From NCBI RefSeq assembly GCF_002283365.1, contig NZ_MQWD01000001.1:3545951-3609950 (forward strand): a DNA stretch of 64,000 nucleotides, read 5' to 3'. Shown piece after piece: positions 8,773 through 18,368 of this stretch (positions are counted from its first letter, which is position 1; each line of letters opens with the position of its first letter). The position numbers and the translations under genes were made by a program. The DNA comes from Rubrivirga marina. Its GTDB lineage: Bacteria > Bacteroidota > Rhodothermia > Rhodothermales > Rubricoccaceae. The notes under the pieces are model-generated. The model searched no databases and was not told the origin of the DNA. It saw nothing but the letters and a program-made list of their open reading frames with translations.

Positions 8773-8827
8773 GGGGACTGGGGGACCCGGGACTACGGGG
8801 ACTGAAGACCCGAGTCCCCCAGTCCCC
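8773..8827. repeat. Intergenic inverted repeat between infB and rbfA
   Basis: GGGGACTGGGGGAC at 8773-8786 pairs perfectly with GTCCCCCAGTCCCC at 8814-8827 across a 27-base loop. A related GGGACTGGGGGAT module lies between the PDH E1beta and E2 genes (53698-53712, reverse orientation). There is no T-run, so this is more likely a dispersed repeat or mRNA-stabilising hairpin than a terminator. Confidence 0.6.
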
Positions 8828-8843
8828 TCAGCCCACGGCTCCT

Positions 8844-11705
8844 CTAAACGGCGAGCTTCCGCTTCTCCTCGGTGACGACGAACGTCTCGAACTGGTCGCC
8901 GACCTTGATGTCGTTGTAGTTCTTGACCGTGATGCCGCACTCGTAGCCAGCGGCGACCTCCTTGACGTCGTCCTTGAACCGGCGGAGCGTGTCGATCACG
9001 CCCTGGTAGATGACCACGCCGTCGCGGACGATCCGGAGCTTGTCGTCCCGCCCGACCTTGCCTTCGACGACGTACGAGCCGGCGATCGTGCCCACCTTCG
9101 GGGCCTTGAACGTCTCGCGGACCTCGACGGTCGACGTGACGGTCTCCTTCTCCTCCGGCTCCAAGAGCCCCTCGAGCGCGTCGCGGACGTCCTCGATGGC
9201 GTCGTAGATGACGGAGTAGAGCTGGATGTCGATCTCCTCGCGCTCGGCGATGGCGCGGACGCCGGCCACCGGGCGGACCTGGAAGCCGATGATGACGGCG
9301 TCGGAGGCGACCGCCAGCATCACGTCGGACTCGGTGATCGCGCCGACGCCCGAGTGGACGATCTGCACGGCGACCTCCTCGTTCGACAGCTTGAGGAGCG
9401 CGTCCGAGAGAGCCTCGACCGAACCGCCCACGTCGCCCTTGACGACGATGTTGAGGTTCGTGATGCCCTCCAGCTTGATCTTCCGGCTGAGGTCGGCCAG
9501 CGTCACGTGGCGGCGCTGGTGGAGCGTCTGCTCGCGGATGAGCTGCTGGCGCTTCGAGGCGATCTCGCGCGCCTCGCGCTCCTCCTCCATCACGATGAGC
9601 CGGTCGCCCACGTCGGGCGCCGAGCTGAGGCCGAGGACCTGGACCGGCGTCGACGGGCCGGCCACCTTCACGCGCTCGTCGCGCTCGTTGAACATCGCCC
9701 GGACGCGGCCGGACGTGAGGCCGACGACGTAGGCGTCGCCCTCTTCGAGCGTGCCGTTCTGGACGAGGACGGTCGCGACGACGCCGCGGCCCTTGTCCAG
9801 GCGGGACTCGACGACCGTGCCGATGCCGTAGCGGTCGGGGTTGGCCGTGAGCTCGAGGAGGTCGGCTTCGAGCTGGACCTTCTCGAGGAGCGAGTCGACG
9901 TTCGTCCCGTTGAGGGCCGAGATCAGCTCGCACTGGACCTTGCCCCCGTACTGCTCGACCTGAACGCCCTGCTCGGCGAGCTGGGCCATGATCTTGTCCG
10001 GGTTGGCCGTCGGCCGGTCGATCTTGTTGATCGCGACGACCATCGGCACCTCGGCGGCGCGGCTGTGGTTGATGGCCTCGATCGTCTGCGGCATCACCTC
10101 GTCGTCGGCGGCAACGACGACGATGACGAGGTCGGTGACCTGGGCGCCACGGGCGCGCATCGCGGTGAACGCCTCGTGGCCCGGCGTGTCGAGGAACGTG
10201 ATCTGCTTGTCCTCGTCGGTCGTGATCTGGTAGGCGCCGATGTGCTGCGTGATGCCGCCGGCCTCGCCCGCGACCACGTTGGCCTGCCGGATGTAGTCGA
10301 GGAGCGACGTCTTGCCGTGGTCGACGTGGCCCATGATGGTCACGATCGGCGGGCGGGAGACGAGGTCCTCCTCGGCGTCCTCCTCGCCCAGGTCGAGCTC
10401 TTCCTCCACGTCCTCCATGAACTCGACCTCGTAGTCGAACTCGTCGGCGAGGAGCGTGATGGAGTCGGCGTCGAGGCGCTGGTTGATGGAGACCATCATG
10501 CCGAGCCCGAAGCCCTTCGAGATGACCTCGTTGACGGGCACGTTCATGGCCTCGGCGAGGTCGCCCGTCGAGATGAACTCCATGACCCGGAGGACCTGGG
10601 CCTGCTCGAGCAGCTCCTGCTGGCGGGCCTCGCGGATCGCGGCGCGCTCGTCGCGGCGGGCGCGGCGGCGCTTCTGGCGGGTCCGCTTGGAGCCGCCGCC
10701 GGACGCCTTCTGGAGCGTCTCCTGGACGTTCTTCTGGACCTCGTCCTGGCTGACGCCCTTGCGCCCCTTCTTGCCCTTCTTGGTGCGCGTCGGCTTGCCG
10801 CCGTCCTTGGCGCCCGGCGCCGGAGGGGCGGTCTCGGCCGCGTCGTTGTTCCGCTTGCGCTTGCGCCGGCGGCCGGTCTCGAGGCCGGAGATGTCGATCT
10901 TGCCGAGCACCTTGGTGCCCGTCAGGCCGTAGCGGTTGGCGCGGACGACGCCGCCCTGGTCGGCCTCGGGCGAGGGCTCGGAGGCGTCGAGCTCGCCGAC
11001 TTTCTTCGCCTCGGCGGTCGGCTCGGCCGTCTCGGTGCCCGAGGCGGGCTCCGTCGCCTCGGCCGTCGGCTCGCTGGGCTCAGGCGTCGACGCGTCAACC
11101 GTAGCGGCCTCGGCCTTCGGGGCCTCGGCCGCCTTGGTCTCGGCAGACGTCGCCCCCTCGGCCTCGGCGACCGGCTCGGCGGTCTTCGGCGGCTCCGCCT
11201 CGGCCTTCGTCGCTGTGGGCTCGGCCTCCGCTTCGGCGGCCGGCTCGGGCGCCGTGGTCTCGGCGACCGGCTCGGGCGCCCGCTCCGGGGCCGGCTCGGG
11301 CGCCGGGGCCGTCTCGACGACGGGCTCGGCGGGCGCGACCGGCTCCGGCTTCGGCGGCGGCTGGATGACGGGCTCGGCCGGGGCGACCGGCTCCGGCTTC
11401 GCCTCGGCGACCGGCGCGGGCGTCGGCTCCGGCGTCTCGTCGGCTTCCTCCGCCGCGATCTGCTGGCGGCGCTCACGGACGCGGGCCTTGGCGTCGGCGT
11501 CGTCGGAGTACGCCTCGATGAGGGCGTCGTGCATCTCCGGGTCGAGCCGGGCGTTCGGGTCGCCGGCCGCCAACTTGTCGTCGAGCTCGAACCCACGGTC
11601 CTTCAGCGCCGACACGATGGTGTCGGTCGCGATGTTGAGCTCGCGGGAGGCCTTGAAGAGCTGGACGCGCTTCGGCTGATCGGAACGGCGTCTACGGGCG
11701 GGCAT
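8844..11705 (-). CDS. infB: Translation initiation factor IF-2
   Basis: IF-2 is the GTPase that delivers initiator tRNA to the 30S subunit and promotes subunit joining. The G domain shows GHVDHGKT (residues 459-466), [17 protein letters not shown], and NKID, followed by the C-terminal beta-barrel and tRNA-binding domains ending [11 protein letters not shown]. Residues about 55-260 are a long low-complexity linker rich in Pro, Ala and Glu, common in GC-rich genomes, followed by basic clusters ([19 protein letters not shown]). An N-terminal IF2-N helix lies at [26 protein letters not shown]. Length 953 aa. It sits between nusA and rbfA in the standard order. Confidence 0.97.
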   Translation of the reverse strand: MPARRRRSDQPKRVQLFKASRELNIATDTIVSALKDRGFELDDKLAAGDPNARLDPEMHDALIEAYSDDADAKARVRERRQQIAAEEADETPEPTPAPVAEAKPEPVAPAEPVIQPPPKPEPVAPAEPVVETAPAPEPAPERAPEPVAETTAPEPAAEAEAEPTATKAEAEPPKTAEPVAEAEGATSAETKAAEAPKAEAATVDASTPEPSEPTAEATEPASGTETAEPTAEAKKVGELDASEPSPEADQGGVVRANRYGLTGTKVLGKIDISGLETGRRRKRKRNNDAAETAPPAPGAKDGGKPTRTKKGKKGRKGVSQDEVQKNVQETLQKASGGGSKRTRQKRRRARRDERAAIREARQQELLEQAQVLRVMEFISTGDLAEAMNVPVNEVISKGFGLGMMVSINQRLDADSITLLADEFDYEVEFMEDVEEELDLGEEDAEEDLVSRPPIVTIMGHVDHGKTSLLDYIRQANVVAGEAGGITQHIGAYQITTDEDKQITFLDTPGHEAFTAMRARGAQVTDLVIVVVAADDEVMPQTIEAINHSRAAEVPMVVAINKIDRPTANPDKIMAQLAEQGVQVEQYGGKVQCELISALNGTNVDSLLEKVQLEADLLELTANPDRYGIGTVVESRLDKGRGVVATVLVQNGTLEEGDAYVVGLTSGRVRAMFNERDERVKVAGPSTPVQVLGLSSAPDVGDRLIVMEEEREAREIASKRQQLIREQTLHQRRHVTLADLSRKIKLEGITNLNIVVKGDVGGSVEALSDALLKLSNEEVAVQIVHSGVGAITESDVMLAVASDAVIIGFQVRPVAGVRAIAEREEIDIQLYSVIYDAIEDVRDALEGLLEPEEKETVTSTVEVRETFKAPKVGTIAGSYVVEGKVGRDDKLRIVRDGVVIYQGVIDTLRRFKDDVKEVAAGYECGITVKNYNDIKVGDQFETFVVTEEKRKLAV

Positions 11706-11777
11706 TCGGTGGGCGTTGGGGGGGGACGGCAGAGCCGTCGGAAATCTAGGGTGCCCGACGCGAGTCGGGCGGCGCGG

Positions 11778-13331
11778 TTAGGCGGAGGGGGGGTCGGTGA
11801 CTGGCTCGTCGGCGTCCTCGGAGGCCTCCGCCTCGGAAGGCTCGTCCTCCTGTCCGTCCGCCTCGGTAAACGTCTCGGCGTCGTCGGCCGCGTCGTCGGG
11901 GTCCGCGGCGCTGGACGAGGCATCGCCCTCGGCGACGATCTCGTCGTCGGTCACCTCGTCGGCGTCGGCGCCGAGGTCGTCGGAGGTGGCCTCCAGGTCG
12001 GCGTCGACCGTCGCGTCGTCCGTGGCGAGGTCGGCGAGGGTCTCGGCCCGGGCGCCGGCGGCGTCGACCTCCGCCTCGGGGTCGCGCTCGAACTCGGCCT
12101 CCATGAGCCAGGTGATCTTCTGGGCCTGCTCCTCGGTGAGCTCGGTCCGGCGCGCGAGCTCCGAGGGCTGGAGCTCGAGCACGGCCTTGGCCGTGTCGCA
12201 GCCGATGTCCTTGAGGCGCTGGATGATCTCCGGCGGGATGGCGTCCGAGAACTCGTCGATGTCGACGTCCTCCTCGTCCGACTTGATGTCGCGATAGACG
12301 TCGAGCTCGTAGCCGGTGAGCATCGAGGCGAGCCGGATGTTCTGGCCGCCACGGCCGATGGCCATTGAGACCTCGTCGGCCGGGACCGTCACGCGAGCGC
12401 GCGGCGGATCGAGGTCGTCGTTGAGCTCCACGGCGATCGGCTTGGCCGGGGCGAGCGAGCGCTTGATGAACTCGATCGTGTCGTTCGTCCACGGCACGAC
12501 GTCGATGTTCTCGCCGCCCAGCTCGCGCACGACGGCGTGGATGCGGCTGCCCTTGACGCCGACGCAGGCCCCGACGGGGTCGACGCGGTCGTCGTGGGAG
12601 ATCACGGCCATCTTGGCGCGCTCGCCGGGGAGCCGGACGATCTTCTTGATCTCGATGATGCCGTCGTAGATCTCGGGCACCTCGAGCTCGAAGAGGCGCT
12701 CGATGAACACGGGCGCCACGCGGCTGATGATGACCTGCGGCGACGAGCCCGCGTCGCGGTCGACGTCGAGGACGACGGCGCGGAGCATGTCGCCCTTCCG
12801 GTAGCGGTCCTTCTGGATCTGCTCCGGCCGGGGCAGCACGAGCTCCGTCTTGTTGTGGAGCACGAGCACCTCGCGGCGGCGCGTCTGGTAGATCTCGCCG
12901 ACGACGATCTCGTCGATGAGCTCGGAGTACTCGCGGTAGATGTTCTCCTTCTCGATGTCGCGGATCCGCTGGCGGAACGTCTGGAGCGCGGCCTGGACGG
13001 CCCGGCGCCCGAAGTCCTCGATCTGGATCTGGACGGCGACCTCGTCCTCGATGTCGTACTCCTCGTCGATCGCGACGGCGTCGGCCCACTCGATCTGGGT
13101 GACCGGGTCCTCGAGGTCGTAGTCCTCGACCACCTCGCGGACGTGGAGGATCTGGTAGTCGCCGTTGTCGGGGTTGAAGATGATCTGGAACGCCTCGGGG
13201 TCGTCGGCCCCGTAGCGCTTCTTGATCATCGCGCGGAACACGTCCTCGATGATGACCTGGAGCGTGTCGCGGTCGATGTCCTTCTCGCGCGCGATCTCGG
13301 CGAAGGAGGAGACGAGGACGGTGCTTTGCAT
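11778..13331 (-). CDS. nusA: Transcription termination/antitermination factor NusA
   Basis: NusA binds RNA polymerase and nascent RNA and modulates pausing, termination and antitermination. Visible in order: the N-terminal RNAP-binding domain (residues about 1-125), S1 domain (near VVGEIYQTRRREVLVL), and two KH domains including VGACVGVKGSRIHAVVRELGGE and AIGRGGQNIRLASMLTGYELDV. A helix-hairpin-helix-like stretch follows (IPPEIIQRLKDIGCDTAKAV). The last 95 residues or so are strongly acidic (Asp/Glu/Ala/Ser) and replace the E. coli acidic repeats. It lies in the rimP-nusA-infB operon, 72 bases upstream of infB. Confidence 0.97.
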   Translation of the reverse strand: MQSTVLVSSFAEIAREKDIDRDTLQVIIEDVFRAMIKKRYGADDPEAFQIIFNPDNGDYQILHVREVVEDYDLEDPVTQIEWADAVAIDEEYDIEDEVAVQIQIEDFGRRAVQAALQTFRQRIRDIEKENIYREYSELIDEIVVGEIYQTRRREVLVLHNKTELVLPRPEQIQKDRYRKGDMLRAVVLDVDRDAGSSPQVIISRVAPVFIERLFELEVPEIYDGIIEIKKIVRLPGERAKMAVISHDDRVDPVGACVGVKGSRIHAVVRELGGENIDVVPWTNDTIEFIKRSLAPAKPIAVELNDDLDPPRARVTVPADEVSMAIGRGGQNIRLASMLTGYELDVYRDIKSDEEDVDIDEFSDAIPPEIIQRLKDIGCDTAKAVLELQPSELARRTELTEEQAQKITWLMEAEFERDPEAEVDAAGARAETLADLATDDATVDADLEATSDDLGADADEVTDDEIVAEGDASSSAADPDDAADDAETFTEADGQEDEPSEAEASEDADEPVTDPPSA

Positions 13332-13359
13332 AGGTCGGAGTTGATCGGGAGACGCGGCG

Positions 13360-13830
13360 CTACCAGGGTAGCGTCACGCGGGCCTCGCGGATGGAGTCGA
13401 AGGGGATGGGGGCCGTGTGGCCGTCGAGCTCGAGGGCGTCGGCGTCGACCGAGAGCAGTTCGCCCTGGGCGGTCAGGAGCTGGTCCTCCCCGTCCTCGAA
13501 CGTGACCGCCAGCGTCCGCCCGACGTGCTTCGCGTACTGGCGACGGTCGGCGAGAGGCCGGTCGGCGCCGGGCGTCGAGACGTCGAGGCGGTACCGGCCC
13601 TTGACGAGGTCCTCGGTGTCAAGGAGGAACGACAGCGAGCGGCTCAGCGACGCGAGGTCGTCGGACCCGGCCCCGTCCTCGCTGTCGGCGAAGACCTCGA
13701 CCACCCGGCTGCCCTGGAAGCCCCGAACCTCGACGCCGACCACGAACAGGTCGGTGTCGGCGGCGGCCTCCTCGGCGAGCGCGCGGACGCGGTCGGCCAG
13801 GGCGTCGGTGGCGGGGGGCGGGGCGGGCAC
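13360..13830 (-). CDS. rimP: Ribosome maturation factor RimP
   Basis: RimP is needed for late 30S maturation. The 156-residue product shows ADRVRALAEEAAADTDLFVVGVEVRG, a central YRLDVSTPGADRPLADRRQYAKHVGR (family hallmark: LDVSTPGxDRPL) and a C-terminal SH3-like part ending IPFDSIREARVTLPW. I start it at the GTG at 13830, because residues before this are unlike RimP and a terminator-like hairpin lies just upstream (13861-13884). No clear Shine-Dalgarno sequence precedes it. It is the first gene of the rimP-nusA-infB-rbfA-truB-ribF-rpsO operon. Confidence 0.9.
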   Translation of the reverse strand: MPAPPPATDALADRVRALAEEAAADTDLFVVGVEVRGFQGSRVVEVFADSEDGAGSDDLASLSRSLSFLLDTEDLVKGRYRLDVSTPGADRPLADRRQYAKHVGRTLAVTFEDGEDQLLTAQGELLSVDADALELDGHTAPIPFDSIREARVTLPW

Positions 13831-13860
13831 GGTCAGGAGCGGAACGGGGGGAGACGGAAA

Positions 13861-13884
13861 ACGCCCGTTCGGCGGAACGGGCGT
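13861..13884 (-). terminator. Perfect hairpin with T-run in the rimP leader (attenuator candidate)
   Basis: ACGCCCGTTC and its exact complement flank a 4-base loop. On the minus strand the stem runs straight into TTTTCC. The structure ends about 30 bases before the rimP GTG, so any transcript of the nusA operon initiated upstream must read through it. Confidence 0.6.
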
Positions 13885-13925
13885 CGCTCGGGCGGCCGGC
13901 CGGGGCTGAGACCCGGGCGAGGCGC

Positions 13926-13958
13926 CAAAAACAACGGGAGGCAGGAATCCCACCTCCC
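13926..13958 (-). terminator. Intrinsic terminator between the cytochrome gene and rimP
   Basis: On the minus strand GGGAGG and CCTCCC close a stem around GTGGGATTCCTG-like inner pairing and are followed by GTTGTTTTTGG. It lies about 110 bases after the cytochrome gene stop, so it could end that transcript; it also lies downstream of the candidate rimP promoter at 13985-13992. Confidence 0.6.
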
Positions 13959-13984
13959 CTCGCACGCTCCGCGAAGGAGCACCG

Positions 13985-13992
13985 GAAAGGTA
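13985..13992 (-). promoter_or_regulatory. Candidate promoter -7 element of the rimP-nusA operon
   Basis: TACCTTTC on the minus strand fits a TAnnTTTG-like element, about 155 bases before rimP. A small hairpin (GCTCC at 13966-13970 with GGAGC at 13976-13980) and two terminator-like structures follow before the rimP start. Confidence 0.35.
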
Positions 13993-14069
13993 CGGCCGGG
14001 GCTCGGGCGTCGCAATCCCGTCAACGCCTCCACCCCCCCTCAGATCCGGCGTTTCGTGTGCATAATGCG

Positions 14070-16148
14070 TTATGTCGCGGCCCGATCGCGCACGACGGCC
14101 ACCCGCCGGACGCTCCCGCCGGCCGAGACGACGACCACGCCGGAGCCCAGCCGCCGCGCGACGTCGCCCCAGGTCCCACGCGCGAGCGCACCGCCCGAGG
14201 TGGAGTAGACGACGACCGACGCGTTTGGTTCGAGCGGGGCCGAGGCCGGCCAGCCGAACGCCTTCTGTGCCGTCCACAACGGCTCGACCTCGCCCGCCTC
14301 GACGCGCACGCCGGACGACACGACCGCGGCCAGCTCGGGGTCAAGGCGGACGGCCTCGCGCCACGCGTCTGTGCCCTCCCCCCCGTCGGCCGCCTCCGCG
14401 ATTCCCAGGAGAAGGTGCGCCTCGGCGTCCCACGGGTCGAGGCGGACGGCTTCGCGGAGGGCCGCCCGGCCCGCCTCGGCGCGGTTCTGGGCCAGCTCGA
14501 ACCGGCCGAGTTCGCGGTGCGTCTCGGGTCGCCGCGGCTGCGCGTCGACGGCCTGACGAAAGATGGCCTCGGCCTGCTGAGAGCGCCCGGCGTCGGCGAG
14601 GGCGCGGGCGAGTGTCTCCAGCCGCTGCGGGCGCGTGGCCGGCGTCGCCGCCTCGGCCGCGGCGCGGAGTGGGCCGACGGCCTCGTCTGCCCGCCCGGCC
14701 TGCAACAGCGCGACGCCCAGCAAAAAGCGCGCGTCGGGCCATGCCTCGGCATCGAGTCGGTCGAGGGCGATCCGGATAAACTGCGCGCCAGTGGCGACCG
14801 GGTCCTGACGCTGCTGGCGCACGCCGAGCGCGACGGCGGCCATCCCTTCCGTGAGGGCCCCCTCGTCGCCCTCGCGATCCCGGGCCGCCAGCGGCGCCAC
14901 GACGCCGGAGCGCCCGACCTCCGGCTCGACGCCACGGACCGGCCCGCGGACGACGCGGATCCAGTGATCCGTAAACGACGAGTGAGGCGCGTCGTCGGCC
15001 TCGACGCGAGGCATGTGGCAGGTGACACAGCCCATCGTCTTGGCGTGCTCGCGGCGGAGCGCAACCGGGACCGCCTCGGCGAGCCCGTCGGCGTGGCACG
15101 TGAGGCAGGCGGCGCTTCGAGAGCCGGCCGGGCGCGACTCGAAGCCTTCGTGCGGATCGTGGCACGTCACGCACTCGAGCGGAGCCGCGGTCGCGATCGA
15201 CCCCTGGTAGCACGCGCTCGCCTGCATCCGCGCGGCGTGCGACACGACGGCGACCCCCTCCCCGCCTTCGTCGATGCCCGGGACGGCGAACAGCGCCTCG
15301 TGCGCCGAGAGAGGCCGGCCGGGGCGGTACGAGAACGCGTCCTCGCCCTGGCGGAGCACGTCGACCGTCGCGTGGAGGTGGCACTGGCTGCAGACGTCGA
15401 GCCGGAGGTCGATCGGCAGCCACCTCGGGTTGACGATCGTCGAGTCCGGCCCCTCCGCCGGCCCGTCGCTGGCGAGCCGGGCCTCGACGTGGACCGAGCC
15501 CGGCCCATGGCACCGCTCGCACCCGATGCCCTCCGGGATCTCGACGAAGGCGTCCTCGACGCCCTCGACTCGCTCCGGCACGGCGTTGTGGCACGACATG
15601 CACCCGTCCGGCATCGTCCGCCCGAAGCGGGGGTTCGACGCGCGGTAGCCCGGCGAGAAGTCCCACCGCCCGCCGTCCTGGGTGTACCACGTGAGGGGGA
15701 GCTCGACGAGGCGGTCGCCGCGCCGGGCGAAGTAGGTCCGCGCCGCGTCGCCGGAGCCGACGACCCACTCCATCGGGCGCACGAGGCGGGCGACCTCGGT
15801 GCCGTCGCCGGCCACCTGGCGCTCTTCCTGGGCGAGGCCATCGGGCGTTTCGATCACCCGGTACTCGAACCCGGTGTGGGGATCGACGATCGCCGAGTCC
15901 AGTGCCGGCTCGACTCGCGTCGCGGCCGTCAACCTGTACATCGAGTTCGCCATCCCGTGCGAGGCGTACGTCGCCGCGATGTCCTCGTGGCACGTCGCGC
16001 AGGTCGCCGCGCCGACGTACTCGGCGTCGGCCCCGAGGTTGGCGAAGGCGGGCGCCTCGGCGCCGCCGCCGGCGCACCCGGCGAGGGCGAGCCCCAGCAA
16101 CGCCCCCCACCGCGCGACCGAGGCCACCGACTCGGGGCGCCCCCTCAC
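14070..16148 (-). CDS. Seven-haem c-type cytochrome/TPR lipoprotein
   Basis: The protein has seven CxxCH haem c motifs in order: CATCH, CMSCH, CERCH, CSQCH, CVTCH, CLTCH and CVTCH. The N-terminus carries a lipoprotein signal with lipobox LALAGC. After the cytochrome half (to about residue 390), residues about 430-620 contain TPR-like helices (ARFLLGVALLQAGRADEAV; TLARALADAGRSQQAEAIFRQAV; HLLLGIAEA). A short C-terminal domain has VVVYSTSGGALARGTWGDVARRL. It resembles multihaem cytochrome/TPR proteins of periplasmic electron transfer, but the partner and acceptor are unknown. I use GTG 16148, which overlaps the nadB stop (GTGA); GTG 16127 is an alternative. Length 692 aa. Confidence 0.85.
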   Translation of the reverse strand: MRGRPESVASVARWGALLGLALAGCAGGGAEAPAFANLGADAEYVGAATCATCHEDIAATYASHGMANSMYRLTAATRVEPALDSAIVDPHTGFEYRVIETPDGLAQEERQVAGDGTEVARLVRPMEWVVGSGDAARTYFARRGDRLVELPLTWYTQDGGRWDFSPGYRASNPRFGRTMPDGCMSCHNAVPERVEGVEDAFVEIPEGIGCERCHGPGSVHVEARLASDGPAEGPDSTIVNPRWLPIDLRLDVCSQCHLHATVDVLRQGEDAFSYRPGRPLSAHEALFAVPGIDEGGEGVAVVSHAARMQASACYQGSIATAAPLECVTCHDPHEGFESRPAGSRSAACLTCHADGLAEAVPVALRREHAKTMGCVTCHMPRVEADDAPHSSFTDHWIRVVRGPVRGVEPEVGRSGVVAPLAARDREGDEGALTEGMAAVALGVRQQRQDPVATGAQFIRIALDRLDAEAWPDARFLLGVALLQAGRADEAVGPLRAAAEAATPATRPQRLETLARALADAGRSQQAEAIFRQAVDAQPRRPETHRELGRFELAQNRAEAGRAALREAVRLDPWDAEAHLLLGIAEAADGGEGTDAWREAVRLDPELAAVVSSGVRVEAGEVEPLWTAQKAFGWPASAPLEPNASVVVYSTSGGALARGTWGDVARRLGSGVVVVSAGGSVRRVAVVRDRAAT

Positions 16149-17776
16149 GCGGAGACGTCGACCGAGACGGCCGGCGCGTTGACGAGCGTGTCGTGCCGCT
16201 GGGCCGGGTCGGTCTCGGGGAAGTCGGCCATCGTGTGGAGCCCGCGGCTCTCGTGCCGGCTCTGGGCGCACGAGATGATGAGGTGCGCGATGGCCGCGAG
16301 GTTGCGGAGCTCGCAGAGCTCGGCCGAGATCCGCGTCCGCTGGTAGAAGTCCTCGGTCTCGCGGTAGATCAGGTCGATCCGCCGGGCCGCCCGCGCGAGC
16401 CGGTGCTCGCTCCGCACGATGCCGACGTAGCTCTGCATCACGCGCCGGAGCTCCTCGCGGTTGTGCGACACGAGGATCCACTCGCTCGGGTTCTCCGTGT
16501 TCGACTCGTCCCAGTCCGGGATCCGGTCCTCGTGCGCGGCCGCCTCGGCGTAGGCGCGGGCCGGGCCGACGGCGCGATGGGCGTAGACGAGCGCCTCGAG
16601 GATGGAGTTCGACGCGAGCCGGTTGGCCCCGTGGAGGCCCGAGCACGTGACCTCGCCGCACCCGAAGAGCCCGCCGATCGACGTCCGCCCCTCCTTGTCG
16701 ACCACGACACCGCCGCACGTGTAGTGCGCGGCCGGGACGACGGGGATCGGGCCGGCCGTCATGTCGAGGCCGTGCTCCAGCAGCGTCTCCTGGATGTTCG
16801 GGAAGTGGGCGAGGATCGCGTCCGAGTCCTTGTGCGAGATGTCGAGCCAGACGTGGTCGTCGCCGCGCTTCTTCATCTGGTCGTCGATGGCGCGGGCGAC
16901 GACGTCGCGGGGCGCGAGCTCCTCGCGCTCGTCGTAGGCCGGCATGAACCGCTCGCCGGCCAGGTTCGTCAGGAGCCCGCCGTCGCCGCGGACGGCCTCG
17001 GTGATGAGGAAGCTCCGCCCGTCGAAGTCGGCGCCGGGCAGGTAGAGGCTCGTCGGGTGGAACTGGATGAACTCCATGTTCGCGACGACGGCCCGCGCCC
17101 GGTACGCCATCGCGATCCCGTCGCCGGTCGCGACGGTCGGGTTCGTCGTGTGTTGGTAGACCTGCCCCGCCCCGCCGGCCGCCAGGAGCGTCGCCTTCGC
17201 CAGGACCGTGTGGACGACGCCCGTCTGGCTGTCGAGCACGTACGCGCCGAAGCAGTGGAGGTCGTCGCCCGGCGCCGTCTCTTCGCCGAGCTGGTGCTCG
17301 GTGAGGAGGTTGACGGCGTAGTGGTACTCGAGGACCGTGATGTTCGCGCTCCGACGCACGGCCGTGAGGAGGGCCCGCTCGACCTCGCGGCCCGTCATGT
17401 CCTCCGCGTGGACGATCCGATCCGCAGAGTGCCCTCCCTCCCGTCCCAGATGAAGGTCGCCGTCGGGGTCCCGGTCGAACTGGGCACCGAGGTCGATGAG
17501 GTCGCGGATCCGCTCCGGCCCTTCTTCGACCACCATCCGCACGACGTCCTCGTGGCAGAGCCCGGCGCCGGCGACGAGCGTGTCCTGGACGTGGTCCTCG
17601 ACGTCGTCGTCGGGGTCCATGACGGCCGCGATGCCGCCCTGGGCGTAGTTCGTGTTGCTCTCGGCCGACTCCTTCTTCGTCACCACGCACACCGTTCCGT
17701 GGGCGGCGGCGCGGAGGGCGAACGAGAGCCCGGCGACGCCGGAGCCGATGACGAGGAAGTCGTAGCGATCCCGCAT
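16145..17776 (-). CDS. nadB: L-aspartate oxidase
   Basis: NadB oxidises L-aspartate to iminoaspartate with FAD, the first step of de novo NAD synthesis. The N-terminal FAD-binding motif is IGSGVAGLSFALRAA (residues about 11-25), followed by the family block AESNTNYAQGGIAAVMDPDDD. The succinate-dehydrogenase-like active region includes GREVERALL, FIQFHPTSLY and the flavoprotein C-terminal GGVVVDKEGRTSIGGLFGCGEVTCSGLHGANRL (split by normal spacing). Length 543 aa is typical. No nadA or nadC is in the window. The cytochrome gene overlaps its stop codon. A weak promoter-like TAACCTCG lies 20 bases upstream (17797-17804, minus). Confidence 0.95.
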   Translation of the reverse strand: MRDRYDFLVIGSGVAGLSFALRAAAHGTVCVVTKKESAESNTNYAQGGIAAVMDPDDDVEDHVQDTLVAGAGLCHEDVVRMVVEEGPERIRDLIDLGAQFDRDPDGDLHLGREGGHSADRIVHAEDMTGREVERALLTAVRRSANITVLEYHYAVNLLTEHQLGEETAPGDDLHCFGAYVLDSQTGVVHTVLAKATLLAAGGAGQVYQHTTNPTVATGDGIAMAYRARAVVANMEFIQFHPTSLYLPGADFDGRSFLITEAVRGDGGLLTNLAGERFMPAYDEREELAPRDVVARAIDDQMKKRGDDHVWLDISHKDSDAILAHFPNIQETLLEHGLDMTAGPIPVVPAAHYTCGGVVVDKEGRTSIGGLFGCGEVTCSGLHGANRLASNSILEALVYAHRAVGPARAYAEAAAHEDRIPDWDESNTENPSEWILVSHNREELRRVMQSYVGIVRSEHRLARAARRIDLIYRETEDFYQRTRISAELCELRNLAAIAHLIISCAQSRHESRGLHTMADFPETDPAQRHDTLVNAPAVSVDVSA

Positions 17777-17830
17777 GGGTCAGGGGGGGGGTACCCCGAG
17801 GTTAACCCCAAGCGGTGGACGGCGATCCGG

Positions 17831-18271
17831 CTATTGATCTGCGACGCACCGGCCGCCCCGAAGCACGGGCTCCGGCGGAATGTAGGCCATGCACGTCGAG
17901 GCGTACTCGAACTGGCGGTTCGCCACCTTGTCGAGCTCGACGAGCCGGGCCGCGAGGCGCTCGACCTCGGCCGCGTCGGAGGCCTCGGCCGAGTACACGG
18001 CGAACGTCGTCGGCCCGCCGCAGGCCTGCTCGCTCGTCGGCACGACGCGGCACGCCGTGACCTCGGTCGCTTCGGCGTCGCCGATGGCCGCATCGAGGGC
18101 GGCTGCGGTCTCGGCCCGCTGGCGCTGGTAGTCGGCCTCGTCCTCGAACTGGTCGGGGACCGGGTCCAGCATCGCGTCCGGCGGGCCGCCCGGCGACCCG
18201 GTGGCGCAGCCGGCGCCGAGCGTGGCGAGCGGGGTCAGGAGGAGGGCGAAGAGGAGGACGGCGCGGGACAT
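17831..18271 (-). CDS. Small lipoprotein of unknown function
   Basis: The 146-residue product has a signal peptide (MSRAVLLFALLLTPLATLG) followed by AGC, a weak lipobox, so it is probably membrane-anchored. The mature part holds a predicted helix (FEDEADYQRQRAETAAALDAAI), a Cys pair in CRVVPTSEQAC, and a second helix VERLAARLVELDKVANRQFEYA, ending with CMAY and GGRC. I recognise no family. It lies between prfB and nadB on the same strand, with about 55 bases to nadB, and could be transcribed with either. Confidence 0.7.
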   Translation of the reverse strand: MSRAVLLFALLLTPLATLGAGCATGSPGGPPDAMLDPVPDQFEDEADYQRQRAETAAALDAAIGDAEATEVTACRVVPTSEQACGGPTTFAVYSAEASDAAEVERLAARLVELDKVANRQFEYASTCMAYIPPEPVLRGGRCVADQ

Positions 18272-18368
18272 GGGCGTGGGAGCGGCGGGCTTCGTCCTAC
18301 GCGAGTGCGACCCGTTCGCTCCGCCGTTTCTCCGCTCTACGCAGATTTGGGTTCGGTCCGGCGGCAGC

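Noticed and set aside
10940-11440. Repeated GGCTC/GGCCTC words in infB as a possible CRISPR or tandem repeat
   Set aside because: They encode the Pro/Ala/Glu-rich IF-2 linker; the spacing is irregular and follows codons.
8649-12368. Very long open frame antisense to infB and nusA
   Set aside because: High third-position GC on the real strand removes stops from the opposite strand; the antisense product is Leu/Asp/Arg-rich low complexity and the true genes are certain.
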